Source: Paraburkholderia sabiae (lineage in GTDB: Bacteria > Pseudomonadota > Gammaproteobacteria > Burkholderiales > Burkholderiaceae). From it: 64,000 bases of DNA. Within the stretch, counting starts at the first letter, position 1. The number at the start of each line of letters is the position of its first letter. A model generated the notes under the pieces. It had not been told where the DNA came from, made no database searches, and was given only the letters and a program-made list of their open reading frames with translations. The translations under genes and the position numbers were made by a program. Where the stretch lies: assembly GCF_030412785.1 (NCBI RefSeq), contig NZ_CP125295.1, forward strand, positions 3,286,001-3,350,000, in the 5' to 3' direction. This document shows, piece after piece, positions 42,877 to 51,356 of the stretch.

Positions 42877-43939
42877 GCGGCAGATTCTCGCGCAGCAGCA
42901 CCGTCACGGGAATCTGCTGCGACAACGTCACGCCGGGATCGCGATGATAGTGACGCAGGATCACTTCGATCGAATGCAACGCTTCGCCGATCGGGTTCTG
43001 GTCGAGCACGGCGTCGAGCACGCCTTCGATCAGCAAACGCCGCGAGGTGTCGTTGAGTTCGTGTCCGATCAGCACGGTCTTGTGCACACGGTCGACCGCG
43101 CGCAGCGCGGTACCGACGCCCTCGTCGCCAACAGAAATGTTATAGATGCCGCGCAGATCGGGATAACGGCGCAACGCATCGCGCGTGAGGCTTTCCGTGA
43201 GCGACGACTGCTCACGGCTCTCCACCGTTTCGACGATGTCGCAACTCGGAAAGCGCCGCCGCAGCACCGAACGAAATCCGCTTTCGCGTTCTTCATGGCC
43301 GAGAAAGTCATGCATGCCTGTCATCACGAGCACCTTGCCCCCTGCATCGCCGAGAAAGCGGCCCATCAGTTCGCCTGCTACGCGTCCTGCGCAGCGATTG
43401 TCGATGCCGACATACGCGAGCCGGCCCGTGCCGGGCAGATCGCTCGCCAGCGTGATTACAGGCATTCTGTGGCTCACGTGGCGCAGTGCTGCCGTGATGT
43501 CCGGATGCTCGTACGCGACGATCACGAGCGCATCGGCCTTGCGCGTCGCGCGTTCAATGGTCTCGACGACAGCCTGCGGTTCGAGGCTGTCGAAGTACGT
43601 GACGGCGCAAATCACACGCTGCGTTTCGAAGGTCTTTTGCGCGAGCTCGAAGCCCTGCTTCAGATGCACGTAGTACTGCGCGTCAGGCTGCTGCAACAAA
43701 ATCGCGATACGCAACCAGCGCACCGACACCGCTTCCAGCGCGCGATCGATCTTCAGCTTGCGCGCCCATTCGAGCACCCGCGTTTCCTTGTCGCGCGACA
43801 CGCCACCTCGTCCGTTCAACACCCGATCGACCGTCGCTTCGCTGACACCCGCAGCGCGGGCAATATCGCTCATGCTCGTCTTGCGGCGGCGTGTATCGGA
43901 CATGGTCGGATTCGTTGTGGTCGGCATGGCAACCATCAT
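42866..43939 (-). CDS. LacI-family transcriptional regulator
   Basis: A 357-residue regulator. The helix-turn-helix MSDIARAAGVSEATVDRVLN is typical of LacI proteins (TVDRVLNGRG instead of the more common TVSRVLN), followed by a periplasmic-binding-protein-like sensor domain with ADALVIVAYEHPD and PVTVLLRENLP at the end. This VDRVLN form is seen in regulators of inositol and other polyol or sugar catabolism. It is convergent with the oxygenase operon and divergent from the SDR gene, and should repress both until its sugar-like ligand appears. The start could be Met 43939 or 43903. Confidence 0.88.
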   Translation of the reverse strand: MMVAMPTTTNPTMSDTRRRKTSMSDIARAAGVSEATVDRVLNGRGGVSRDKETRVLEWARKLKIDRALEAVSVRWLRIAILLQQPDAQYYVHLKQGFELAQKTFETQRVICAVTYFDSLEPQAVVETIERATRKADALVIVAYEHPDITAALRHVSHRMPVITLASDLPGTGRLAYVGIDNRCAGRVAGELMGRFLGDAGGKVLVMTGMHDFLGHEERESGFRSVLRRRFPSCDIVETVESREQSSLTESLTRDALRRYPDLRGIYNISVGDEGVGTALRAVDRVHKTVLIGHELNDTSRRLLIEGVLDAVLDQNPIGEALHSIEVILRHYHRDPGVTLSQQIPVTVLLRENLPLTD

Positions 43940-44013
43940 CGCATCGACGCAATCGACGCATCAAGCCGAGATATCCACTAACCATTGCAGTACGACATTG
44001 ACGGAGACAGTGC

Positions 44014-44841
44014 ATGAAGCCATTCGATTCGAAAGTCGCCATCGTCACGGGCGGTTCGCAAGGTCTGGGCGCAGCGATAGCCGCGCTGTTCGTCGAGCGC
44101 GGCGCGCGCGGCATCGTCATTTGCGGACGCGCGAAAGAGAAAGGCGAAGCGAAAGCGCGCGAACTCAGCCGGATCGGTGAAGCGCACGGCGCAAAGGTCG
44201 TGTTCGTGCAGGCGGACCTCGCGAATGTCGACGATTGCCGCAACGTCGTGGCCTCCGCCGATCAACACTTCGGCCGTGTCGACGTCCTGGTGAACGCGGC
44301 TGCGATGACGGATCGCGGCACGATACTCGACACCGATCCCGCGCTGTTCGACAGCATCTTCGCGACCAATGTGCGCGCGCCGTTCTTTCTGATGCAGGAG
44401 ACGATACGCGTGATGCTGCGTGAACGTATCGAAGGCACGATCGTCAATATCGGCTCGATGTCGGCGAAGGCGGGACAGCCGTTTATCTCCGCGTATTGCG
44501 CGTCGAAAGGCGCGCTCGCGACGCTCACGCAAAACACCGCATATGCGCTGTTACGCAATCGCATTCGCGTGAACGGCTTGAATCTGGGCTGGATGGCGTC
44601 GGACGGCGAGGATCGCATTCAGCGCGAATATCACGGTGCCGCCGACGACTGGCTGCAACAGGCCGCCGCGGCGCAACCGTTCGGCCGTCTGATCGATCCG
44701 GCCGAAGCGGCGCGCGCCGTCGCGTTTCTGGCAAGCGCTGAATCGGGCTTGATGACGGGTTCGATCGTCAACTACGATCAGTCGATCTGGGGCGCATTCG
44801 AAGACGCGCCGCATCCCGCCGAACCCATGAAAAGCGTGTGA
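44014..44841 (+). CDS. Short-chain dehydrogenase/reductase
   Basis: A 275-residue NAD(P)-dependent SDR. Cofactor motif AIVTGGSQGLGAAIAALFVE (residues 9-28), NAA near 91, catalytic Ser in IVNIGSMSA and Tyr/Lys in AYCASKGA. It probably oxidises a polyol or cyclitol intermediate in the same pathway as the oxygenase operon, because the LacI-family gene lies directly upstream on the other strand. ACGGAGACAG is the ribosome-binding site. The exact substrate is unknown. Confidence 0.88.
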   Translation: MKPFDSKVAIVTGGSQGLGAAIAALFVERGARGIVICGRAKEKGEAKARELSRIGEAHGAKVVFVQADLANVDDCRNVVASADQHFGRVDVLVNAAAMTDRGTILDTDPALFDSIFATNVRAPFFLMQETIRVMLRERIEGTIVNIGSMSAKAGQPFISAYCASKGALATLTQNTAYALLRNRIRVNGLNLGWMASDGEDRIQREYHGAADDWLQQAAAAQPFGRLIDPAEAARAVAFLASAESGLMTGSIVNYDQSIWGAFEDAPHPAEPMKSV

Positions 44842-44888
44842 AGGGTCACGCCTGCTGCGTGTATCCGCGCAGCAGGCAAGCGCGCGCG

Positions 44889-45803
44889 TCAGTCCTTGAT
44901 GCGCAGATCGGGATTGTTGTGCGCAATCTCCGACACCCAGTCGACGAACGCACGCAGCCGCGAACTGAGATTGCGGCGATGCGGGTAAACGACCGACAGC
45001 GGTGTCGTCGGGCTGTCGTAGTCGGTGAGAATTTCACGCAGCGCGCCCTGCTCGATCAGCTCGGCCACCATGAAACGCGAAGGCTGGATGATGCCGTGAC
45101 CGAGCGCGCCCGCGTTGATGTACACGGAGCCATCGTTGACGGCGAGCACGCTCTTCATCTGCACTTTCACCACTTCGTCGCCGACGTTGTACTCGAACGG
45201 AAACGTTCTTCCCGTGCGCGCCGACACGTAATTCACGGCCTGATGCTCGCTGAGTTCTTCGAGCGTCTTCGGTACGCCATGCCGGTCCAGATACGCGGGT
45301 GACGCGCACGTGACGATCCGCGAACTGCCGATGCGTTTCGCCACGAGGCTCGACTCTTCGAGCATGCCCATGCGGATCACGCAGTCCACGCCGTCCTGGA
45401 TCAGATCGATGTTGCGGTCCGCGAGACCGAGGCGCACGTCGATCTCGGGGAAGCGCTGATAGAAATCGTCGAGCACAGGTAGCAGCAACGCACGCGCCAG
45501 CGTGCCCGACGTATCGACGCGAATCGTGCCCGCCGGATTCTCGCGCTTGTTCGACAGCGACGACTCGGCATCGGCCACTTCGGCGAGAATGCGCACGCAT
45601 CGCTCGTAAAACAGCGCGCCGTCTTCCGTGACGCTGACCTGGCGCGTCGAACGGTTCAGCAGGCGCACGCCGACATGCTCCTCCAGCGCCTGAATCGTCC
45701 TGCTCACTTTTGCGCGCGGCAGGTCGAGCATTTCAGATACTTTTGAAAAGCTGTTCGCGTCCACCACGCGAGTGAAGATCTCCATTGCCTCGAAGCGGTC
45801 CAT
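44889..45803 (-). CDS. LysR-type transcriptional regulator
   Basis: A 304-residue LysR protein; HTH block in FEAMEIFTRVVDANSFSKVS and LPRAKVSRTIQALEEHVGVR, then an effector domain with RENPAGTIRVDTSGTLARAL and a final HNNPDLRIKD. It is convergent with the SDR and faces a long AT-rich intergenic region, so its target may be itself or a distant gene. GACAGGGCACAGGAA precedes the ATG. Confidence 0.88.
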   Translation of the reverse strand: MDRFEAMEIFTRVVDANSFSKVSEMLDLPRAKVSRTIQALEEHVGVRLLNRSTRQVSVTEDGALFYERCVRILAEVADAESSLSNKRENPAGTIRVDTSGTLARALLLPVLDDFYQRFPEIDVRLGLADRNIDLIQDGVDCVIRMGMLEESSLVAKRIGSSRIVTCASPAYLDRHGVPKTLEELSEHQAVNYVSARTGRTFPFEYNVGDEVVKVQMKSVLAVNDGSVYINAGALGHGIIQPSRFMVAELIEQGALREILTDYDSPTTPLSVVYPHRRNLSSRLRAFVDWVSEIAHNNPDLRIKD

Positions 45804-46559
45804 TTCCTGTGCCCTGTCATTGTTAGGCGGCGAAGCTTCTGCCGCTGCAGATGTCGCCTGTTCGAACGGCCGGCTGCATCTCGCGCGCAGCCTGACGGGT
45901 AGAAAAATAGCACGGAGAAAATCGCCATGACGAGAAGGGGCGCGAACGGCGGGGCTTTTATGGGCGGTATTCGATGCACGCGACCTGATTGCAACCGCGC
46001 GGTTTCGGATGAAATCGGGGTTTTTACAACACCCCCGGAGTTCGTGGTTTTTACGGACCCGGGCTAATCCGCGGCCCGCACGTATGATTAATATTATTTA
46101 TTCGAGCCGCTCCGAAGTCATTTATCTTTGAAACGCGATTTTATCTGTGATTCAAACGACCGGTTTTTGTACGAGTAAAACGTTTTAAAGCATGACCGTA
46201 CGTTCGAATGATCGTGTGGAAGCGCTTTCTCCGCTGTGCACGCGTAGTTCGAATGGCCGATCGCTTGTCGGAAAAGGACTAGGCATCTGGCGCGATAATT
46301 ATTCTCACTCGCTGGCACTATTTTCCGGCACCCGGTGATTTAAGCACGCAATAGTTGCCGGACTTCCCTCTGAAGAAAATAGTTCACAGTACCTTACTAA
46401 TTCCGATTGAAATTTAATAATCGCCGCATTAGGATTAGATCCCCGCCGATGCCATAAGCATCCCGGGCAACAAACTTCCAAACATATTTACCGTTCGCGA
46501 ATGCATTCGCAGTTCACCCATGCCGCGAACGGAGGCCATGCGCCTTTCAGGAGATACAC
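45804..46559. other. Long AT-rich intergenic region
   Basis: 756 bases with no credible gene. From about 46020 to 46480 it is distinctly AT-rich for this genome (for example ATTAATATTATTTATTC at 46085-46101 and TTAATAATCGCCGC near 46424), with several T-tracts. A minus-strand open frame at 46118-46318 has no family or ribosome-binding site. It could be a bent regulatory region, an H-NS target, or a remnant of acquired DNA. Confidence 0.5.
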
Positions 46560-46769
46560 GTGCTGAGCCCACACGAATTTGCGACGCTCATGCTGATTAA
46601 GGACGCAACCACCCAGTCGGGTTTCGACGAAGCCGATCTGCTCGCGCTTGCCAGCCGCGAGTTCATCACCATCGGTGCGTCCCAGGCCAGCGCGCTGCCG
46701 CGCCTCACGGATCGCGGCCTTGCATTACTCGCCCGCCTGGGCGGCGGCGCCCCGGCAATGTCCGTCTAA
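46560..46769 (+). CDS. Small conserved hypothetical protein
   Basis: A 69-residue protein starting at GTG 46560 with CAGGAGATACAC upstream. The sequence (HEFATLMLIKDATTQSGFDE, then LPRLTDRGLALLARLG) has the look of a short winged-helix-like fragment (helix, then a RLTDRGLALL wing-type segment). No function is known. It lies between the AT-rich stretch and the phasin gene. Confidence 0.55.
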   Translation: MLSPHEFATLMLIKDATTQSGFDEADLLALASREFITIGASQASALPRLTDRGLALLARLGGGAPAMSV

Positions 46770-46911
46770 CGGACATCAGGGCCATCAGGCGACCGAAACC
46801 CGGCAATACACGCTATATGACCAGCAGGCATCGATCTTCATTCGTATCGATGCCCGATGGCCTTTTTTGCCCTTCGTACCCTTTGTGCATTCAACCTTGC
46901 GAGGCTTTTCG

Positions 46912-47430
46912 ATGCTCACTACCGTCGACGAAGTGACTGCCGCACAGAAAGCCGGCGTTCAGACGTTCTTCAACGTCACGAACGAGGCGGTGAACGGCTT
47001 TGAAAAGCTCGTTCAATTGAACCTGCACTTTCTGCGCGACAGCACGCAGCGCGCGATGAATGCGCTCGCCAACGGCGAAATGCCCGGCCTCGCAGCCGTG
47101 AGCCGAAGCGACCTGTCGTCAGTGGAACGCATCGCGCTCTATAACCAGCAGCTGTTCGGCATTGTCTCGGGCACGCAGGCGGCCATCGTCAGGCATGCAA
47201 CGGCGCAATATGAAACGCAGATCGGCACCGTTCGCGCCGATCTCGACGATGCCGTGCAACGCGCGCCCGCAGGGGCGGAAGTCGCGGTGTCCGCCATGAA
47301 CTCGGCGATCACTGCAGCGAACGCCTTCTACGAGAGCATCTGGAAAACGGTGCAACAGGCAGTCGATATGGCCGAAGCCAACGCGCACGTCGTGACGCGC
47401 AGTACAGGAAACACGTCGCACGCGGCCTGA
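46912..47430 (+). CDS. phaP: Phasin family protein
   Basis: A 172-residue cytoplasmic protein, mostly amphipathic helix, with VTAAQKAGVQTFFNVTNEAV and FEKLVQLNLHFLRDSTQRAM, the phasin motif at the N-terminal half. Phasins coat polyhydroxyalkanoate granules and control their size and surface. No pha biosynthetic genes are adjacent. The ATG at 46912 is chosen because MLTTVDEVTAAQK matches the family start; there is no strong ribosome-binding site apart from GCGAGG. A Rho-independent terminator follows. Confidence 0.85.
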   Translation: MLTTVDEVTAAQKAGVQTFFNVTNEAVNGFEKLVQLNLHFLRDSTQRAMNALANGEMPGLAAVSRSDLSSVERIALYNQQLFGIVSGTQAAIVRHATAQYETQIGTVRADLDDAVQRAPAGAEVAVSAMNSAITAANAFYESIWKTVQQAVDMAEANAHVVTRSTGNTSHAA

Positions 47431-47495
47431 ACCGCCGCGCGCGAGCAACAGTTTGTAGGAAACCGGACGCGATCCCCGCGTCAGGCGCATTTTCG

Positions 47496-47520
47496 GCCCG
47501 CTTTCGAGCGGGCTTTTTTT
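47496..47520 (+). terminator. Rho-independent terminator
   Basis: GCCCGCT (47496-47502) with AGCGGGC (47507-47513), a TTCG tetraloop, followed by seven T residues. Confidence 0.88.
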
Positions 47521-47549
47521 ATTCTTCGCGAATGCGCTACCCGAATGCG

Positions 47550-47744
47550 CTACCGATCCGGCGCGCTCTTCGTATCGCCGGGAACGATGGGCGGCTCGAA
47601 ATCGGCATCGGTCGGCTCGCCGTGCGCGGCCCTGTCCTTGCGCACGTTGCCAGTGCTGTTGGTCTTCTCGCCGGCAGGCAATGGCGCTTCGGGCCCGCCG
47701 GGTTCGTCCATCGTGTTGGGCTGTTCCTTCGTCATGCGTGCCAT
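47550..47744 (-). CDS. Small hypothetical Pro/Glu-rich protein
   Basis: A 64-residue hydrophilic protein (EQPNTMDEPGGPEAPLPAGE, then TDADFEPPIVPGD), probably disordered. GAGGGAGTGCAAC upstream supports the ATG at 47744. No domain recognised. It is convergent with the phasin transcript, beyond the terminator. Confidence 0.5.
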   Translation of the reverse strand: MARMTKEQPNTMDEPGGPEAPLPAGEKTNSTGNVRKDRAAHGEPTDADFEPPIVPGDTKSAPDR

Positions 47745-47922
47745 GTTGCACTCCCTCGTTTTCCGCTAGCCAAGCCAGCCACTCGCTACCGCGAGCAACA
47801 CGCATTCCATACACGCAGTTGCCGTCGCATCCAGGCGCGGCATGCAACGTGCTGACTCGCCACGAACGTCTTTACCGAAACGACGTAGTCGACCCAGCCA
47901 CCCTGCACAATTTTCTACTCCG

Positions 47923-48990
47923 ATGAAAACACTTCCTGGTCTGTTAGCCTGTTGCGCGCTCACTCTGTTTGCGGGATGCACGAGCATCGGTCCCTCGCGG
48001 CTGAAAGCGGATCAGGTCGACTACTCGCGTGCACTCGGCGAAGCAAAGAAGCGGGAAATCCTCGCAGCCATGATCGGGCTTCGTTATGCCGATGCGCCTT
48101 CTTTCCTGACCGTGAGCCAGATCATCGCGGCCTACAACGTCGATGCATCCGCTTCATCGACGCTCAATGCAGGTTCGGGCAGCGTACCGAACTACGCATC
48201 GGCAACAGGAACGATGTCGTACTCGAACCATCCGACCTTCACCTTCACACCGACCACGGGCGAAGCCTATGCGCAGGCATATATTCGTCCGTTAGCGCCG
48301 ACGCTCGTGCTGCCCCTCGCCGAAGGCGGCATTCCGATCGACCTGCTGCTGCGCATCTCCGCGCAATCGATAGGCGGTTTGCAGAACGGCACCGCACTAG
48401 GCGGCGAAGACAGCGCGGGATCGCCGCAGTTCTTCCAGCTGATTCAGGCGCTGCGCCGTTTGCAGCTGGCGGGCGAACTGAATGTCGAGTCGCGCAGCGA
48501 GAACAACGAGCAGCACGTCTATCTCGTGCTCGGTACGGCCACGACGACGGGCGAGGCGAAGGCAGTGCCCGATCTGATGCTCGTGCGCAAGCTGCTGCAT
48601 CTGAAGTCCAATAGCGGCAACTTTGAAATCGTTTACGGACAGTCGTCGCACGGCGGCGATCAGATTGCGATGCTGACGCGCTCGGTTCTCGGCATCCTCA
48701 CCGATCTCGGCGCACAGGTGCAGGTGCCCAACGATTCGATCAGTAACGGCGCGACCAAACCGACGGTATCGCTGGTCGGCGGCGAAACGCGGCCGACGAT
48801 CGTCGTGCAGTCGGGCAACAAGCCGCCCGCCGATGCCTATGTCTCCGTACGTTACGGCCCGTCGACATACTGGGTCGATCGGGCGGACTTCGATTCGAAA
48901 TACGCGTTCACCGTCGTGCAGAATCTGATGGCGCTTGCGGAAGCTGATACGAACAGCAAGGCGCCTGTCGTCACCATTCCTGCCAATTGA
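47923..48990 (+). CDS. Putative outer-membrane lipoprotein
   Basis: A 355-residue protein with a type II signal peptide MKTLPGLLACCALTLFAGCT; the lipobox LFAGC gives the lipid-modified Cys at residue 19. The mature domain has a Ser/Thr-rich segment (SASSTLNAGSGS region) and a later ILTDLGAQVQVPNDSIS. No known domain is recognised. It is likely anchored in the envelope. The start is chosen from the signal peptide. A weak hairpin follows. No clear operon partner. Confidence 0.7.
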   Translation: MKTLPGLLACCALTLFAGCTSIGPSRLKADQVDYSRALGEAKKREILAAMIGLRYADAPSFLTVSQIIAAYNVDASASSTLNAGSGSVPNYASATGTMSYSNHPTFTFTPTTGEAYAQAYIRPLAPTLVLPLAEGGIPIDLLLRISAQSIGGLQNGTALGGEDSAGSPQFFQLIQALRRLQLAGELNVESRSENNEQHVYLVLGTATTTGEAKAVPDLMLVRKLLHLKSNSGNFEIVYGQSSHGGDQIAMLTRSVLGILTDLGAQVQVPNDSISNGATKPTVSLVGGETRPTIVVQSGNKPPADAYVSVRYGPSTYWVDRADFDSKYAFTVVQNLMALAEADTNSKAPVVTIPAN

Positions 48991-49019
48991 ACGTTCAATA
49001 GAGAACATTCAATAGAAAA

Positions 49020-49055
49020 GCGGGGTGCATGTTCATGCAACCCGCCTTTCGTTCA
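49020..49055 (+). terminator. Possible terminator after lipoprotein gene
   Basis: GCGGGGTGCAT (49020-49030) and ATGCAACCCGC (49035-49045) form an 11-bp stem with one mismatch and a GTTC loop. Only short T-runs (CTTTCGTT) follow, so strength is uncertain. Confidence 0.5.
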
Positions 49056-49074
49056 AGCCCTTACGCGCAATACA

Positions 49075-49413
49075 TTACTGACCGAAGTAGACGTCCTTCG
49101 TCCCGTCGTTATGACGCGGACGCATCATCGGTTGCGCATAGCCCGTCGCCGCCGATCCGCTCACCACGCCACCGTAGCTTTCGCTTTGGCCTTGCTGATC
49201 GGACAGCCGACGTTCCGCAGCCTGCGCATTGGCAGGGTAATTCGTGCGGTCGCCGTCGCCCGGACGATAGCCCTCGTTTTCGACGTTCCTCAGATCCTGC
49301 CTCACTTCACCACGCGTCGCCGGCTGGTCCGGCTGGACGGTGGTTTGCGCGAAAGCCGTAGCGGAAACACCCATCACGGCAGCGAGAATGGCAGCTTGCT
49401 TGAGCAGTTTCAT
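49075..49413 (-). CDS. DUF4148 small secreted protein
   Basis: A 112-residue protein with a signal peptide (LLKQAAILAAVMGVSATAFA). The mature part shows the DUF4148 pattern TRGEVRQDLRNVENEGYRPG and YPANAQAAERRLSD, a family abundant in Burkholderiales and of unknown function. ATG 49413 follows ATGGAGGAAGTC. It is a single gene between convergent and divergent neighbours. Confidence 0.8.
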   Translation of the reverse strand: MKLLKQAAILAAVMGVSATAFAQTTVQPDQPATRGEVRQDLRNVENEGYRPGDGDRTNYPANAQAAERRLSDQQGQSESYGGVVSGSAATGYAQPMMRPRHNDGTKDVYFGQ

Positions 49414-49506
49414 GACTTCCTCCATGAAGTAGGTAGTACACGTTTAATAGCGCAAACGCTGTACCAGCCGGTTTCATGAAAGGTGCATGAATCAGCAATC
49501 AAACCA

Positions 49507-50190
49507 TTATTTCTTTATCTGTTTTCGTGGACCTTTAATTGATGCATCTTTTGCAGCGCCGTCGTTGTGCACGCCACAAATCAGCGCGACGCCTTGGGCC
49601 GCCGTCGCTCGCAACGACGCGCGCGAATCGCCTGCGCGCGAACGCAATGCAAGGCTATGCATGATCGCCGACGCAACGCGCGCCAGCACCGGCGCATCGG
49701 CATCTGCGGCAAGTTCGCCATCCGTCTGTGCACGCCGGATGCGTTTCTCGAACTCGCGATCGAACGCTTTGAGTCCTTGCGCCAATCTGGTGCGCACGTC
49801 TTCATCCACTTTCGATTCGACGACGGCTGTGCCAATCAGAAAGCATCCACGCGGCGCATCGCCTGTCGGCAAATAGAGCGCAAGCGCCGCGTCGTAGACG
49901 CGTTGTAACGCTTGCGCGAGCGGAATGTCGTCGCGAAGCGCGAGCTGCATGCCGTGCACGCCCGCTTCGACGTAGCGGTCCAGTGTGCTCAGATAGAGCG
50001 CGTGCTTGTCGCCGAACGCCGCATACAGACTCGGACGATTCATTCCTGTCGCATCGCTGAGCGTATCGAGCGAAGTGCCCGAATAGCCGCTGAGCCAGAA
50101 TGCATCGGTGGCATTGCCGAGCGCGTCGTCGGCATCGTATGCACGTGGCCGCCCGCGCGCACGCTTCTCGTTTTTTGTACTGTCTCGCAT
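49507..50190 (-). CDS. TetR-family transcriptional regulator
   Basis: A 227-residue repressor. The HTH is LGNATDAFWLSGYSGTSLDT with LSDATGMNRPSLYAAFGDKH (about residues 24-65); the ligand domain follows with GCFLIGTAVVESKVDE. It is divergent from a glutathione S-transferase gene with 71 bases between starts and an operator-like palindrome in the gap, so it likely represses the GST/VOC operon and itself. The start could also be upstream at 50238, but the shorter ATG fits the family better. Confidence 0.85.
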   Translation of the reverse strand: MRDSTKNEKRARGRPRAYDADDALGNATDAFWLSGYSGTSLDTLSDATGMNRPSLYAAFGDKHALYLSTLDRYVEAGVHGMQLALRDDIPLAQALQRVYDAALALYLPTGDAPRGCFLIGTAVVESKVDEDVRTRLAQGLKAFDREFEKRIRRAQTDGELAADADAPVLARVASAIMHSLALRSRAGDSRASLRATAAQGVALICGVHNDGAAKDASIKGPRKQIKK

Positions 50191-50211
50191 ATAAATATCT
50201 GGCACTGTCGA

Positions 50212-50235
50212 TTTTTGTTCACTATAGTACAAAAA
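50212..50235. promoter_or_regulatory. TetR operator candidate
   Basis: TTTTTGTTC (50212-50220) and GTACAAAAA (50227-50235) form a near-perfect 9-bp inverted repeat (one mismatch) around ACTATA, a likely -10 element for the GST gene. A further TTTTTGTAC half-site lies inside the TetR gene at 50172-50180. Confidence 0.6.
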
Positions 50236-50261
50236 CAAACCAGCGATCAGGAGACGTCGTC

Positions 50262-50885
50262 ATGGATCTGTATTTTTCACCGCTTGCGTGCTCGCTCGCC
50301 ACGCGCATCACGTTGTACGAAGCGGGCGCTCAAGCCGGCTTCATTCAGGTGGACACGAAAAAGAAGAAGCTGCGCGACGGCTCCGATTTCTATCCGGTCA
50401 ACGCGCTAGGCCAGGTGCCCGTGCTGCGCACAGACGAAGGCTGGCTGCTGACCGAGAACACGGCAATCCTGCCGTATGTCGCCGATCAATTTCCGGCTGC
50501 GCGGCTGGCGCCCGTCGCGGGCACAGCGGAGCGCGCAAAGCTTCAGCAATGGCTCGGCTTCATCAGCACCGAACTGCACAAGGGCGTGTTCGTGCCGCTG
50601 CTGGATCCCGCTGCACCGCATGACTACGCGCGCCAAAAGGTCGCCCGACGGCTCGACTATTTGCAGTCGCATCTGTCGACGCACACGTATCTGTTAGACG
50701 ACTTCACCGTCGCGGACGCGTATCTGACCACCGTGCTGAACTGGGCAAAACACTGCGACGTCGATCTCGCGCAATGGCCCGCCGTCGATGCGTATTACCA
50801 TCGCATCGTGCAACGCCCTCACGTCGCGAAAGCGTTGAACGAAGAGATTGCGCTATACCGTGAAGAGCAGGCACAGTTGCAATAA
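50262..50885 (+). CDS. Glutathione S-transferase
   Basis: A 207-residue cytosolic GST. The N-terminal thioredoxin-like domain is MDLYFSPLACSLATRITLYE with the active-site Ser/Cys region at residues 6-12 and QVPVLRTDEGWLLTENTAIL (glutathione-binding Pro-Val and Glu-Asn-Thr). The C-terminal helical domain has FTVADAYLTTVLNWAK. It conjugates or reduces electrophiles with glutathione. ATG 50262 follows CAGGAGACGTCGTC. A VOC gene follows 21 bases downstream, making a small detoxification operon under the TetR protein. Confidence 0.88.
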   Translation: MDLYFSPLACSLATRITLYEAGAQAGFIQVDTKKKKLRDGSDFYPVNALGQVPVLRTDEGWLLTENTAILPYVADQFPAARLAPVAGTAERAKLQQWLGFISTELHKGVFVPLLDPAAPHDYARQKVARRLDYLQSHLSTHTYLLDDFTVADAYLTTVLNWAKHCDVDLAQWPAVDAYYHRIVQRPHVAKALNEEIALYREEQAQLQ

Positions 50886-50906
50886 CGCAATCAACGAGGA
50901 CGGGCA

Positions 50907-51257
50907 ATGAAGGTGAACCGCATCGTCGCGAATGTCGAGACACAAAACATCGCGCAGGCGCAGCGCTTTTATCACGAGGTTCTCGGCCTCGAATTGCTGA
51001 TGGATCATGGCTGGATTCGCACGTATGGTTCGAACCAGCCGATGACCGTGCAGATCAGCTTCGCGCAGGAAGGCGGATCGGGCACGCCCGTGCCCGATCT
51101 GTCGATCGAGGTCGACGACGTGGACGCCGCGTTCGCCGCGATGCAAGCCGCAGGGTTTGCGATCGAATACGGTCCCGTCGACGAACCGTGGGGCGTACGG
51201 CGCTTTTATGTGCGCGACCCGTTCGACAAGCTCGTGAACATTCTCGCGCACCGCTAG
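50907..51257 (+). CDS. VOC family protein (glyoxalase/bleomycin-resistance fold)
   Basis: A 116-residue protein with a vicinal-oxygen-chelate fold: RIVANVETQNIAQAQRFYHE at the start and WGVRRFYVRDPFDKLVNILA at the end. VOC proteins bind metals or small toxic ligands. It follows the GST gene, probably in one operon. Ligand unknown. Confidence 0.85.
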   Translation: MKVNRIVANVETQNIAQAQRFYHEVLGLELLMDHGWIRTYGSNQPMTVQISFAQEGGSGTPVPDLSIEVDDVDAAFAAMQAAGFAIEYGPVDEPWGVRRFYVRDPFDKLVNILAHR

Positions 51258-51356
51258 CGTGCGCGCGCGAATTGCCATCGAACGGACACACCGTTACGTG
51301 CGCAATCGCTTTACCATTGACCCGCGCAGTGTGCGCTGCTTATCGGGAGAACCTCA

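Noticed and set aside
46118..46318. 66-codon minus-strand frame in the AT-rich region
   Set aside because: No ribosome-binding site and composition follows the AT-rich DNA, not coding bias.
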